From: Streptomyces capillispiralis
GTDB lineage: Bacteria > Actinomycetota > Actinomycetes > Streptomycetales > Streptomycetaceae
DNA: 64,000 nt
Reading direction: 5' to 3'
Assembly (NCBI RefSeq): GCF_007829875.1
Contig: NZ_VIWV01000001.1
Span: forward strand, 4,310,501-4,374,500
Position numbers and translations under genes: made by a program. The notes beneath the pieces were generated by a model. It did no database searches. It saw only the letters and a list, made by a program, of their open reading frames with translations, and had not been told where the DNA came from. Shown here piece by piece: positions 16,207-24,632 of the stretch (within the stretch, counting starts at the first letter, position 1; each line of letters begins with the position of its first letter).

Positions 16207-16353
16207 GGGACCCTCCTCGAGGCTGGTGCCTGTGCCCATTGGATGCCCGTCCCGCCGGGCGCATCAACAGCGCATTGAGGCTCGCGGGCGCCGCGGCCGG
16301 GCCCCTTCGCGCGGGTTCGGGCCCGCGCGAAAGGAGCCCCGGACCTCAGCGGG

Positions 16354-17043
16354 TCACGCGCCCTCGGCGCCCGGCACCGCCTGGATCTCCGCCTGGATCT
16401 CGTCCGCGTGCTCACCGGTGACCAGGTAGACCACGCGCTTGGCGACGGAGACCGCGTGGTCCGCGAAGCGCTCGTAGTAGCGGCCCAGCAGGGTCACGTC
16501 GACGGCCGTCTCGATGCCGTGCTTCCAGCGCTCGTCGATCAGGTGCTGGAAGAGGGTGCGGTGCAGCAGGTCCATCGCGTCGTCGTCCTGCTCCAGCTGG
16601 AGCGCCAGGTCGACGTCCTTGGTGATGATCACCTCGGCCGCCTTCGCCATCAGGCGCTGGGCGAGCTGGCCCATCTCCAGGATCGTGGCGTGCAGGTCCT
16701 GCGGGACCGCACGCGACGGGTAGCGCAGCCGGGCCAGCTTCGCCACGTGCTGGGCGAGGTCGCCGGAGCGCTCCAGGTCGGCCGACATCCGCAGGGAGGT
16801 GACGACTATCCGCAGGTCGGTGGCGACCGGCTGCTGGCGCGCCAGCAGGGCGATGGCCCGCGCCTCCAGGTCGTGCTGGAGCTCGTCGACCTTCTGGTCG
16901 GCCTCGATCACGCTCTCCGCCAGCTTCAGATCGGCGTCGAGGATGGCGGTCGTGGCGCGTCCGATCGCCGACCCGACCAGCCGGGCCATCTCCACCAGAC
17001 CGTCGCCGATCGAATCCAGTTCCTCGTGGTACGCGTCCCGCAT
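16354..17043 (-). CDS. phoU: Phosphate signalling regulator PhoU
   Basis: A 229-residue, all-helical protein made of two PhoU repeats. The first is LDSIGDGLVEMARLVGSAIG with EADQKVDELQHDLEARAIAL and the motif VTSLRMSADLERSGDLAQHV. The second is LMAKAAEVIITKDVDLALQL with DVTLLGRYYERFADHAVSVA. PhoU proteins bind metal clusters through these E/D...D motifs and restrain PhoR when phosphate is plentiful. It is divergent from phoR-phoP, and the shared upstream region carries PHO boxes. Confidence 0.95.
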   Translation of the reverse strand: MRDAYHEELDSIGDGLVEMARLVGSAIGRATTAILDADLKLAESVIEADQKVDELQHDLEARAIALLARQQPVATDLRIVVTSLRMSADLERSGDLAQHVAKLARLRYPSRAVPQDLHATILEMGQLAQRLMAKAAEVIITKDVDLALQLEQDDDAMDLLHRTLFQHLIDERWKHGIETAVDVTLLGRYYERFADHAVSVAKRVVYLVTGEHADEIQAEIQAVPGAEGA

Positions 17044-17135
17044 CAGGGTTCCTCTCGTGCTTCTGTTCGGCTTCAGGGGCCTGGGCTCCTCCCCACGCTC
17101 CCACGTTCCGTCCCGTACGCGACCGATTCCATCAC

Positions 17136-17168
17136 CTCAAATGAACCATCCCTGGCTCCAAGGTGAAC
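17136..17168 (-). promoter_or_regulatory. PHO boxes (PhoP operator) between phoU and phoR
   Basis: On the minus strand three 11-bp direct units follow each other: GTTCACCTTGG, AGCCAGGGATG and GTTCATTTGAG. The first and third fit the Streptomyces PHO-box unit (GTTCAnnnnnG); the middle one is degenerate. The position fits activation of phoU and autoregulation of phoR-phoP by PhoP. Confidence 0.85.
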
Positions 17169-17229
17169 TCTGGGCGACGAGTGTTCGAGCTCGCCCGCCG
17201 ACGGCTGTGGGCACCGGCCGCGACATGCC

Positions 17230-17235
17230 TAACCT
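17230..17235 (+). promoter_or_regulatory. phoR -10 box, leaderless promoter
   Basis: TAACCT ends 6 nt before the phoR ATG and no Shine-Dalgarno is present, so transcription should begin at or next to the start codon. Confidence 0.6.
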
Positions 17236-17241
17236 GGACGC

Positions 17242-18534
17242 ATGGACGTGAACGCGGCAGTCGCCGCAGTGGCAGCGATCGCCGGAGTACTCACCGGCGT
17301 CATCGCCATGCTGGCGTTCCGCTTCAGCGAGCGCGAACAGAGGCGCCCCACCCGCACCTCCCTGCACACGGACCCGGTGCTTCCGCCCGGTGTGGACACC
17401 GTCCTGTCCGTGCTGCGCTCGTCCGCCGTCGTCCTCGACGAGGCCGACGGCGTGGTCAAGGCCAGCTCCGCCGCGTACGCCCTCGGGCTGGTGCGCGGCG
17501 GCAAGCTCGCCGTGGAACCCATGCTCCAGATGGCCCGCGACACCCGGCGCGACGGCGAGATACGCCAGGTCGAGCTGGACCTGCCCCGCCGGGGGACCGG
17601 ACGCGGCGAGGCCCTCGCGGTGTCCGCGCGGGTGGCGCCGCTCGGCTCCCGGCTCGTACTGCTGCTGGTGGAGGACCTCACCGAGGCCCGCCGCATAGAG
17701 GCGGTACGACGCGACTTCGTCGCCAATGTGAGCCACGAGCTCAAGACCCCCGTCGGCGCGCTCTCGCTGCTCTCCGAGGCCGTGATGGACGCCGCCGACG
17801 ATCCCGAGGCCGTGGAACGCTTCGCCGGCCGGATGCAGATCGAGGCGACCCGGCTCACCAACCTGGTGCAGGAACTCATCGACCTCTCCCGGGTGCAGAA
17901 CGACGACCCGCTGGAGGACGCCGAACCCATCCGGGTCGACGAACTGGTCGCCGAGGCCATCGACCGCTGCCGGCACGCGGCGGGCACCAAGGAGATCACC
18001 ATGGCCGCCGGCGGCACCGCCGACCTGGCCGTGTGGGGCAACCGCGGCCAGCTCGCCGCCGCGCTCGGCAACCTCGTCGAGAACGCCGTCAACTACTCAC
18101 CCGCCCGCACCCGCGTCGGCATCGCCGCCCGCACGGTCGCCCAGCCCGGCGGGGACCTGATCGAGATAGCCGTGACCGACCAGGGCATCGGCATCTCCGA
18201 CAAGGACAAGGAGCGCATCTTCGAGCGCTTCTACCGGGTCGACCCGGCGCGCTCCCGCGCCACCGGCGGCACGGGGCTGGGCCTCGCGATCGTGAAGCAC
18301 GTGGCCGCCTCCCACGGCGGCGAGGTCACCGTGTGGAGCGCCGAGGGCCAGGGCTCCACCTTCACGCTGCGGCTGCCGGAGGCCGGCGCGGCCCGCCACC
18401 GCGCCCACCAGATGTCCCACCGGGACGAAACCGAGGGCCTCGACGCCGAGGCCGGACGGTCGGCCCACCCATCCCCCCACTCTTCCGATTCATCCGCGTA
18501 CGAAACGCTTCCCTCCCCGGAGGTCCTTCCGTGA
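17242..18534 (+). CDS. phoR: Sensor histidine kinase PhoR
   Basis: A 430-residue membrane kinase that phosphorylates PhoP under phosphate limitation. One N-terminal membrane segment (residues 5-26) is followed by a PAS-like region. The HisKA dimerisation helix has RRDFVANVSHELKTP (phospho-acceptor His165). The ATPase domain has NLVENAVNYSP (N box), DQGIGISDKDKERIFERFYR and TGGTGLGLAIVKHV (G boxes). It overlaps phoP by 4 bp (GTGA), so the two are translationally coupled. The tail after about residue 385 is low-complexity and Ser/His-rich. Confidence 0.95.
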   Translation: MDVNAAVAAVAAIAGVLTGVIAMLAFRFSEREQRRPTRTSLHTDPVLPPGVDTVLSVLRSSAVVLDEADGVVKASSAAYALGLVRGGKLAVEPMLQMARDTRRDGEIRQVELDLPRRGTGRGEALAVSARVAPLGSRLVLLLVEDLTEARRIEAVRRDFVANVSHELKTPVGALSLLSEAVMDAADDPEAVERFAGRMQIEATRLTNLVQELIDLSRVQNDDPLEDAEPIRVDELVAEAIDRCRHAAGTKEITMAAGGTADLAVWGNRGQLAAALGNLVENAVNYSPARTRVGIAARTVAQPGGDLIEIAVTDQGIGISDKDKERIFERFYRVDPARSRATGGTGLGLAIVKHVAASHGGEVTVWSAEGQGSTFTLRLPEAGAARHRAHQMSHRDETEGLDAEAGRSAHPSPHSSDSSAYETLPSPEVLP

Positions 18535-19211
18535 CCCGAGTGCTCGTCGTCGAGGACGAGGAGTCCTTCTCCGACGCCCTGTCGTACATGCTCCGCAAGG
18601 AGGGCTTCGAGGTCGCCGTCGCGACCACCGGGCCCGACGGACTCGACGAGTTCGAGCGCAACGGCGCCGACCTCGTCCTCCTCGACCTGATGCTGCCCGG
18701 CCTGCCGGGCACCGAGGTGTGCCGTCAGCTGCGCGGCCGTTCCAACGTCCCCGTCATCATGGTGACCGCCAAGGACAGCGAGATCGACAAGGTGGTCGGC
18801 CTGGAGATAGGGGCCGACGACTACGTCACCAAGCCGTTCTCCTCGCGCGAGCTGGTCGCCCGCATCCGCGCGGTGCTGCGCCGGCGCGGCGAGCCCGAGG
18901 AGGTGACCCCCGCGGCCCTGGAGGCCGGTCCGGTCCGGATGGACGTCGACCGGCACGTGGTCACCGTGGGCGGCACCAAGGTCGACCTGCCGCTGAAGGA
19001 GTTCGACCTGCTGGAGATGCTGCTGCGCAACGCCGGGCGGGTGCTGACCCGGATGCAGCTGATCGACCGGGTGTGGGGCGCCGACTACGTCGGTGACACC
19101 AAGACCCTCGACGTCCACGTCAAGCGGCTGCGCGCCAAGATCGAGCCGGACCCGGGCGCGCCGCGCTACCTGGTGACGGTGCGCGGTCTCGGCTACAAGT
19201 TCGAGCCGTAG
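18531..19211 (+). CDS. phoP: Response regulator PhoP
   Basis: A 226-residue OmpR-type regulator starting at GTG 18531. The receiver domain has acidic EDEE, the phospho-acceptor Asp52 in LVLLDLMLPG, and conserved Thr (MVTAKD) and Lys (DDYVTKPFSSRELV). The winged helix follows from about 125 (LPLKEFDLLEMLLRNAGRVL, then TKTLDVHVKRLRAKIE and VRGLGYKFEP). It should activate phosphate scavenging genes and repress some antibiotic and nitrogen genes, as known for Streptomyces PhoP. A strong terminator follows 49 bp after the stop. Confidence 0.96.
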   Translation: MTRVLVVEDEESFSDALSYMLRKEGFEVAVATTGPDGLDEFERNGADLVLLDLMLPGLPGTEVCRQLRGRSNVPVIMVTAKDSEIDKVVGLEIGADDYVTKPFSSRELVARIRAVLRRRGEPEEVTPAALEAGPVRMDVDRHVVTVGGTKVDLPLKEFDLLEMLLRNAGRVLTRMQLIDRVWGADYVGDTKTLDVHVKRLRAKIEPDPGAPRYLVTVRGLGYKFEP

Positions 19212-19260
19212 GCCGTACCCCCGCGGTCCGGGACGCGAGGGTGTCTCCGGGCCGGGAGAC

Positions 19261-19301
19261 GGTGAAGGGCGGGACCCCTGCGCGGGGTCCCGCCCTTCAC
19301 C
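19261..19301. terminator. Bidirectional terminator phoP / lipoprotein
   Basis: An 18-bp perfect stem (GGTGAAGGGCGGGACCCC, 19261-19278, with its complement at 19284-19301) and a 5-nt loop lie between two convergent genes. There is no T tract, as is usual in Streptomyces. Confidence 0.9.
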
Positions 19302-19320
19302 ACGTCTGCCGTACGGCCGC

Positions 19321-20049
19321 TCAGTGGCCGGCCGACGCGCTCGCGGAGGCCGCGTCGGACGGCGTGCCCTCCGGGGCGCCGGTCTCCGCCGACTCTCCCG
19401 TCCCGGCGGACTCGGTGCCGCCCGGGGTGTCCGTCGTCCCCTCGGCGGCCTCGCCGGTGGCCCCGTCCGTGGTTCCGTCGGCCGGCTCCCCGGAGGTCTC
19501 CTCCGACGGGTCCGTCGAGGTGCCCGGCGCGGCCGGGGCCTCGGTCGGGCCCCAGCTCTCGAAGAAGTCCTCCGCCGGGTGGACGAGCGCGCGCAGGCTC
19601 ACGTCGCCGGTCTCGCTGAAGGTGAAGGTGATCTTCTGCGCGTTGCCGTCCTGGACGGCCTCGCGGCTGCTGGGCAGGACGGCGGAGGCGTTGCCCTCGC
19701 CGCCGAGGATCAGGGAGCCGCCGGCCGGGACGGTGAAACTGCCGCCCTCGGCGGGGGTCAGCTCGGCGGTCTTGCCGGCGCCGGCGACGGTGACCGACTC
19801 CAGGGTCTGGTCGGTCCTGCCCTCGTTGAAGAGCGTGGCGGCGATGACGGCCGGGCCCGTGGACTCTAGGTCGGGCTGGGTGATCACCACGGCGTTCTGC
19901 ACCTTGATGTCACCGACGGTCGTCGCGGCGTTGTCGGGCTTGACCTGCAGGGTCTGGGCGTTGTTGCCGGCCGCGCACGCGGAGAGCGAGGCGATCGAGA
20001 ACGCGATGGCGGCGGCGGCGAGGGCGCCGCGTCGAAGGCTGCTGCTCAC
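19321..20049 (-). CDS. Secreted lipoprotein
   Basis: A 242-residue lipoprotein: LAAAAIAFSIASLSACAAG is a signal peptide with lipobox LSAC. A beta-rich domain (about 30-165) follows, with VQNAVVITQPDLESTGPAVI and VPAGGSLILGGEGNASAVLP. This pattern recalls PCu(A)C-like copper-chaperone lipoproteins, but the Met/His copper ligands are not evident. The last 75 residues are a Gly/Ser/Thr/Glu-rich, disordered tail. It is convergent with phoP and lies in the same place as a conserved lipoprotein gene in other streptomycetes. Confidence 0.85.
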   Translation of the reverse strand: MSSSLRRGALAAAAIAFSIASLSACAAGNNAQTLQVKPDNAATTVGDIKVQNAVVITQPDLESTGPAVIAATLFNEGRTDQTLESVTVAGAGKTAELTPAEGGSFTVPAGGSLILGGEGNASAVLPSSREAVQDGNAQKITFTFSETGDVSLRALVHPAEDFFESWGPTEAPAAPGTSTDPSEETSGEPADGTTDGATGEAAEGTTDTPGGTESAGTGESAETGAPEGTPSDAASASASAGH

Positions 20050-20290
20050 GGCGGCGGCAACTCCTTGACTCGAGCGTTTGGCGACCCGGTGAAGCCGCCT
20101 TAAGTGTCTGTCAGCGACCTCAGGTTACCGAGCCGTTCCCGCGCGTCCGCACCCGACCCTCCCCGAGACCTCCCCCGTTGTTCCGGGCGGGCGTCCTCCC
20201 GGCCGGAGACGTCACCCGATCACCGGCCGGGGCACCGCCGGATCCGGCCCCGGTGTCCCCGATGCCCCCGACGTCCCTGGTGTCCCCGGT

Positions 20291-20350
20291 ACGGCGGTCC
20301 TCGGCGGTCCTCAGGGGGTCTCAGCGGTCCTCAGGGGTCCTCAGGGGTTC
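20291..20350. repeat. 10-bp tandem repeat, six or seven units
   Basis: In exact 10-bp register from 20291 the units read acggcggtcc, tcggcggtcc, tcagggggtc, tcagcggtcc, tcaggggtcc, tcaggggttc, and a degenerate ccagtggtcc to 20360. The period equals one helical turn, so every unit presents the same DNA face. Confidence 0.85.
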
Positions 20351-20417
20351 CCAGTGGTCCCCGGGGCCGGGGTCGCACTCGTCGGCAGTAGTCGTCGCGG
20401 TAGTCGACGCCAGTCCC

Positions 20418-20437
20418 ATGAGTCACAAGTGACTCGT
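20418..20437. promoter_or_regulatory. Palindromic operator candidate with adjacent AT-rich promoter-like box
   Basis: GAGTCAC-AA-GTGACTC (20420-20435) is a perfect inverted repeat, followed by GTTAGTAAACT. The combination looks like an operator next to a -10 box, but no clear gene starts within 400 bp, so an untranslated transcript or a distal carD promoter is possible. Confidence 0.5.
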
Positions 20438-20524
20438 TAGTAAACTCTCGGCGCTTGCGACACCCCCACTTCCATGCCATTCACCTGATCGCGCATTTCC
20501 CGTGAAGGAATGAGCGGGGAGGCT

Positions 20525-20574
20525 CCGGAATTGATCACCGGCAACCGATCCTCACACCGTGTGATCAATTCCGG
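20525..20574. promoter_or_regulatory. 14-bp perfect inverted repeat upstream of carD
   Basis: CCGGAATTGATCAC (20525-20538) and GTGATCAATTCCGG (20561-20574) are exact complements separated by 22 bp. Arm length and spacing suit a dimer or tetramer operator, or a stable RNA hairpin. It lies about 300 bp before carD. Confidence 0.75.
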
Positions 20575-20812
20575 AAACGGCCGGAACCCGGCTCCGCTCA
20601 CCGAACGGAGTAGCGGAACTCGATCACTTGGAACCGGACATATGGGGGCATTCGACCGCTCGTGCGCGGCTCCGGATGCCTGTAACGTGCGCGTTTCACT
20701 TGCCCCGGACAGCGGCTCCGACCTGCGAATACCTGCTTCCGCTCGGCGTCCGCAGCACGTTCACGTTGCTGTTGTCAAGCCCCGAGAATGGCCCTGACCT
20801 GCGAAAACGCCA

Positions 20813-20841
20813 TTCAGAAGACGCCGTATCCGTGTTACCCT
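20813..20841 (+). promoter_or_regulatory. carD promoter
   Basis: TTCAGA (20813-20818) and TACCCT (20836-20841) are 17 bp apart and resemble a housekeeping-sigma promoter. GGAAGGGG ahead of the ATG is the ribosome binding site. Confidence 0.5.
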
Positions 20842-20869
20842 GGATAGCCACGGAAGGGGTACCTGTCAC

Positions 20870-21352
20870 ATGACGTTCAAGGTTGGCGACACCGTGGTCT
20901 ATCCCCATCACGGGGCCGCGCTGATCGAGGCTATCGAAACTCGCCAGATCAAAGGCGTGGACAAGACCTACTTGGTGCTGAAGGTCGCCCAGGGTGACCT
21001 GACGGTACGTGTGCCAGCGGACAATGCGGAGTTCGTCGGCGTGCGTGATGTGGTCGGTCAGGACGGGCTGGACCGGGTCTTCGAGGTGCTGCGCGCGCCG
21101 TATGCCGAGGAGCCCACGAACTGGTCCCGTCGTTACAAGGCAAACCTGGAGAAGCTCGCCTCGGGCGATGTCATCAAGGTCGCGGAAGTCGTGCGTGACC
21201 TGTGGCGTCGTGAGCGCGAGCGCGGACTCTCCGCCGGTGAGAAGCGCATGCTCGCCAAGGCGCGTCAGATCCTGGTCAGCGAGCTCGCCCTCGCGGAGAA
21301 CACCAACGAGGACAAGGCCGAGGCCCTGCTCGACGAGGTTCTCGCCTCCTGA
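20870..21352 (+). CDS. carD: CarD family transcriptional regulator
   Basis: A 160-residue RNA-polymerase-binding protein. The N-terminal Tudor-like domain (residues 1-60) contains FKVGDTVVYPHHGAALIEAI and DKTYLVLKVAQGDLTVRVPA and contacts the polymerase beta subunit. The helical C-terminal domain (NWSRRYKANLEKLASGDVIK) carries the conserved Trp that stabilises the open promoter complex. Length and order match mycobacterial and Streptomyces CarD. It is transcribed from its own promoter. The gap of 360 bp before ispD contains a large hairpin, so co-transcription with ispD is uncertain. Confidence 0.96.
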   Translation: MTFKVGDTVVYPHHGAALIEAIETRQIKGVDKTYLVLKVAQGDLTVRVPADNAEFVGVRDVVGQDGLDRVFEVLRAPYAEEPTNWSRRYKANLEKLASGDVIKVAEVVRDLWRRERERGLSAGEKRMLAKARQILVSELALAENTNEDKAEALLDEVLAS

Positions 21353-21435
21353 GCCATCTGCTCTGCCCGCTCGGCGCCCGCTGCCGCGGCGCCCGGCAGA
21401 CCGAGGCAGCACTCAGCACGCCGAAGCACACCGAA

Positions 21436-21484
21436 ATGCCGCGGTGCCCGATGACATCATGGATGTCGCCGGGCGCTGCGGCAT
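21436..21484. terminator. 49-bp near-perfect inverted repeat between carD and ispD
   Basis: All pairings centre on 21460: ATGCCGC/GCGGCAT at the ends, GTGCCCG/CGGGCGC, and GACATC/GATGTC around an ATG tri-loop. As RNA it forms a 23-bp stem with three G-U pairs and one mismatch. No T tract follows. It may end carD transcription or act as an operator. Confidence 0.65.
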
Positions 21485-21712
21485 GTTCGTACCCGGAGGC
21501 CGGGCGTCCCTGCGCTGCGCTTGCGCCGTGCCGGGGAATGTGCCATCACTCACGTCCCACCCCTGGCGTGCCGGGCCCGGGCGGTCGACTCGACCAGAGT
21601 CACGGAAGGGGCTGGTCAAGACGTCACGCCCGGCACTCCCCCCGCTCAGGGAGCAGGGGGTACGCCCAGGCCATACCCACGTAGGCCGAGCACACAAACC
21701 TGACAGGAACCG

Positions 21713-22489
21713 ATGTCTGACGATCCGCTTCGCCCGCCGTCGCCGACCCCCGCCCCCGGCCGCCCGGCCGCCCGCACGGCCGCCGTGATCCCGGCCGCCG
21801 GCCGGGGCGTACGCCTCGGACCGGGCGCCCCCAAGGCCCTGCGCAGCCTGGGCGGCACCCCCATGCTCATCCACGCGGTCCGCGCCATGGCCGACTCCCG
21901 CGCCGTCTCCCTCGTCGTGGTGGTCGCCCCGCCCGAGGGAACCGCCGAGGTCAAGAGCCTGCTGGACGCCCACGCGCTGCCCGAGCGCACCGACTTCCTC
22001 GTGGTCCCCGGCGGCGACAGCCGCCAGGCGTCCGTGAGACTCGGCCTCGACGCGCTGCCCCCCGGCTACGACATCGTCCTGGTGCACGACGCGGCCCGCC
22101 CGCTCGTCCCCGTGGACACCGTCGACGCCGTCATCGAGGCCGTCCGCGACGGCGCGCCCGCCGTCGTCCCCGCGCTGCCGCTCGCCGACACCGTCAAGCA
22201 GGTCCGGCCCGCCGCCGCCCCCGGCGACCCGGAACCCGTGGTCGCCACCCCCGACCGTTCGCTGCTGCGGGCCGTCCAGACCCCGCAGGGCTTCGACCGG
22301 GCCACGCTGGAACTCGCGCACGCGACGGTCGAGGACGACGTCACCGACGACGCGAGCATGGTCGAACAGCTCGGCCGGACCGTCGTCACCGTCCCCGGGC
22401 ACGAGGAGGCCTTCAAGGTCACCCGCCCCCTCGACCTGGTGCTCGCCGAGGCCGTCCTCGCCCGCAGGAGGCTCAACGATGGCTTCTGA
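21713..22489 (+). CDS. ispD: 2-C-methyl-D-erythritol 4-phosphate cytidylyltransferase
   Basis: A 258-residue MEP-pathway enzyme joining CTP and MEP. It has VIPAAGRGVRLGPGAPKALR (nucleotide loop), then FLVVPGGDSRQASVRLGLDA, VLVHDAARPLV and TPQGFDRATLELAH. A Pro/Ala-rich 20-residue N-terminal extension is typical of Streptomyces. It overlaps ispF by 11 bp, so the two consecutive MEP-pathway genes are translationally coupled. Confidence 0.95.
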   Translation: MSDDPLRPPSPTPAPGRPAARTAAVIPAAGRGVRLGPGAPKALRSLGGTPMLIHAVRAMADSRAVSLVVVVAPPEGTAEVKSLLDAHALPERTDFLVVPGGDSRQASVRLGLDALPPGYDIVLVHDAARPLVPVDTVDAVIEAVRDGAPAVVPALPLADTVKQVRPAAAPGDPEPVVATPDRSLLRAVQTPQGFDRATLELAHATVEDDVTDDASMVEQLGRTVVTVPGHEEAFKVTRPLDLVLAEAVLARRRLNDGF

Positions 22490-22976
22490 CCCCCTCCCGC
22501 CGCTCCCGCAGGTCGGCATCGGCACCGACATCCACGCCTTCGCCGACGACCGGGAACTGTGGTGCGCCGGCCTGAAGTGGGAGGACCAGGGGCCCGGCCT
22601 CGCCGGACACTCCGACGCCGACGTCGTCGCCCACGCCGCCTGCAACGCCCTGTTCTCCGCCGCCGGACTCGGCGACCTCGGACAGCACTTCGGCACCGGA
22701 CGCCCCGAGTGGTCCGGCGCCTCCGGCGTGGCACTGCTGACCGAGGCCGCGCGGATCGTCCGCGACGCCGGCTACCGCATCGGCAACATCGCCGTCCAGG
22801 TGGTCGGCCCCCGACCGAAGATCGGCAAGCGCCGGGAGGAGGCCCAGAAGGTGCTGAGCGAAGCGGCCGGCGCCCCGGTCTCCGTCTCGGGCGCCACCAC
22901 GGACGGCCTCGGCTTCCCCGGCAGGGACGAAGGTCTGATGGCGGTGGCGACGGCGCTCGTCGTCCGCACCGGATGA
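22479..22976 (+). CDS. ispF: 2-C-methyl-D-erythritol 2,4-cyclodiphosphate synthase
   Basis: A 165-residue, normally trimeric enzyme. The zinc ligands are in GIGTDIHAF (Asp, His) and AGHSDADVVAHA (His); the substrate loop is GATTDGLGFPGRDEGLMA. Length fits the family. Start ATG 22479 lies inside the end of ispD. The following 145 bp to cysS contain a promoter, so the ispDF operon probably ends here. Confidence 0.95.
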   Translation: MASDPLPPLPQVGIGTDIHAFADDRELWCAGLKWEDQGPGLAGHSDADVVAHAACNALFSAAGLGDLGQHFGTGRPEWSGASGVALLTEAARIVRDAGYRIGNIAVQVVGPRPKIGKRREEAQKVLSEAAGAPVSVSGATTDGLGFPGRDEGLMAVATALVVRTG

Positions 22977-23109
22977 GCGTCCCCGCCCGAGGACGCCCCG
23001 GCGCTCCGGTGCGGGGCGCGGCGGTGCGGGCACGACCCGCCCCGCCGCGCCCGCACGTGACATGCGCCGTCGAAACCGCGGGACGCACCTCGCACGCCCC
23101 CGCGCCTAC

Positions 23110-23115
23110 TACCCT
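23110..23115 (+). promoter_or_regulatory. cysS -10 box, leaderless promoter
   Basis: TACCCT ends 6 nt before the GTG start of cysS (spacer ggacac) and no ribosome binding site is visible. Confidence 0.6.
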
Positions 23116-23121
23116 GGACAC

Positions 23122-24522
23122 GTGACTATTCGCCTGTACGACACCAGCGCCCGGCAGATCCGTGACTTCACCCCGCTCCGGCCGGGCTGCGTCTCGATCT
23201 ACCTGTGTGGTGCCACCGTGCAGGCGGCGCCCCACATCGGGCACATCCGCTCGGGCCTGAACTTCGACATCATGCGCCGCTGGTTCGAGTACCGCGGCCT
23301 GGAGGTGACGTTCATCCGCAACGTCACCGACATCGACGACAAGATCATCGCCAAGTCCGCCGAACAGAACCGCCCCTGGTGGTCCATCGGCTACGACAAC
23401 GAGCGCGCCTTCACCGACGGCTACCGCGCCCTCGGCTGCCTGCCCCCGACCTACGAACCGCGCGCCACCGGCCACATCACCGAGATGGTCGAGATGATGC
23501 GCGGGCTCATCGAGCGCGGCCACGCCTACGCGTCCGACGGCAACGTCTACTTCGCGGTCACCTCCTTCCCGGAGTACCTGAGGCTGTCCAACCAGGAGCT
23601 CGACAACCTGCTCCAGCCGTCCGCCGAGGGCGAGACCGGCAAGCGGGACCCGCGCGACTTCGCCATGTGGAAGGCTGCCAAGCCGGGCGAGCCGAGCTGG
23701 GAGACGCCGTGGGGCCGCGGGCGCCCCGGCTGGCACCTGGAGTGCTCGGCCATGGCCCACAAGTACCTCGGCACCGCCTTCGACATCCACGGCGGCGGCC
23801 TCGACCTGATCTTCCCGCACCACGAGAACGAGATCGCCCAGGCCAAGGCCTACGGCGACGAGTTCGCCCGGTACTGGGTGCACAACGCCTGGGTCACCAT
23901 GAGCGGCGAGAAGATGTCGAAGTCGCTCGGCAACTCCGTGCTCGTCAGCGAGATGGTCAAGCGCTGGCGGCCCGTCGTGCTGCGCTACTACCTCGGCACC
24001 CCGCACTACCGCTCGATGATCGAGTACAGCGAGGAGGCCCTGCGCGAGGCCGAGTCCGCGTACGCGCGGATCGAGGGCTTCGTGCAGCGCGCCGCGGAAC
24101 TCGCCGGACGGCAGGTCGAGCCGTCCGCCGAGGTGCCGCCCGCGTTCGCCGAGGCGATGGACGACGACCTGGGCGTCCCCCAGGCCCTCGCCGTCCTGCA
24201 CACCACCGTCCGCCAGGGCAACAGCGCGCTGGCCGCCGACGACAAGGACGCGGCCGTCGCCCGCCTCGCCGAGGTCCGCGCCATGCTCGGCGTGCTCGGC
24301 CTCGACCCGCTGGACCCGCACTGGGCCGGCGAGAGCGGGAGCGGCGAGGACCTGCACGGCGTGGTCGACAGCCTCGTACGCCTCGTCCTCGACCAGCGCG
24401 AGGCGGCCCGGGCCCGCAAGGACTGGCCCACCGCGGACGCCATCCGCGACCAGCTCGGCCAGTCCGGCCTCATCATCGAGGACAGCCCGCAGGGGCCCCG
24501 CTGGAGCCTCGGCCCGCGCTGA
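23122..24522 (+). CDS. cysS: Cysteinyl-tRNA synthetase
   Basis: A 466-residue class I synthetase. VSIYLCGATVQAAPHIGHIR holds the zinc Cys and the HIGH-type motif, RNVTDIDDKIIAKSAEQNRP follows, and zinc ligands recur in GWHLECSAMA and FPHHENEIAQ. KMSKS is present in SGEKMSKSLGNSV. The C-terminal anticodon-binding helices end WPTADAIRDQLGQSGLIIED. GTG 23122 was chosen because it aligns with the family N-terminus (TIRLYDTSARQIRDF) and sits at a leaderless promoter; the upstream frame is Arg-rich and lacks signals. Confidence 0.95.
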   Translation: MTIRLYDTSARQIRDFTPLRPGCVSIYLCGATVQAAPHIGHIRSGLNFDIMRRWFEYRGLEVTFIRNVTDIDDKIIAKSAEQNRPWWSIGYDNERAFTDGYRALGCLPPTYEPRATGHITEMVEMMRGLIERGHAYASDGNVYFAVTSFPEYLRLSNQELDNLLQPSAEGETGKRDPRDFAMWKAAKPGEPSWETPWGRGRPGWHLECSAMAHKYLGTAFDIHGGGLDLIFPHHENEIAQAKAYGDEFARYWVHNAWVTMSGEKMSKSLGNSVLVSEMVKRWRPVVLRYYLGTPHYRSMIEYSEEALREAESAYARIEGFVQRAAELAGRQVEPSAEVPPAFAEAMDDDLGVPQALAVLHTTVRQGNSALAADDKDAAVARLAEVRAMLGVLGLDPLDPHWAGESGSGEDLHGVVDSLVRLVLDQREAARARKDWPTADAIRDQLGQSGLIIEDSPQGPRWSLGPR

Positions 24523-24632
24523 GGCGCCCGGGGCTCACGAAGATCGAGTGTGCCGTCCGGGCCTCCGGGCGGCACACTGCACAGACGTACGCACAGAAGC
24601 ACCACCCACGACTTCACGGAGACGGATACCTC

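Noticed and set aside
15662..16267. A 201-residue version of the DUF4242 protein
   Set aside because: The ATG at 15910 has a near-perfect ribosome binding site and matches the family start; the extension overlaps the Cys-rich gene in another frame.
20510..20797. A possible 95-residue gene before carD
   Set aside because: GAAGGA touches the ATG with no spacer, the frame contains the 14-bp palindrome, and the translation has no recognisable or balanced composition.
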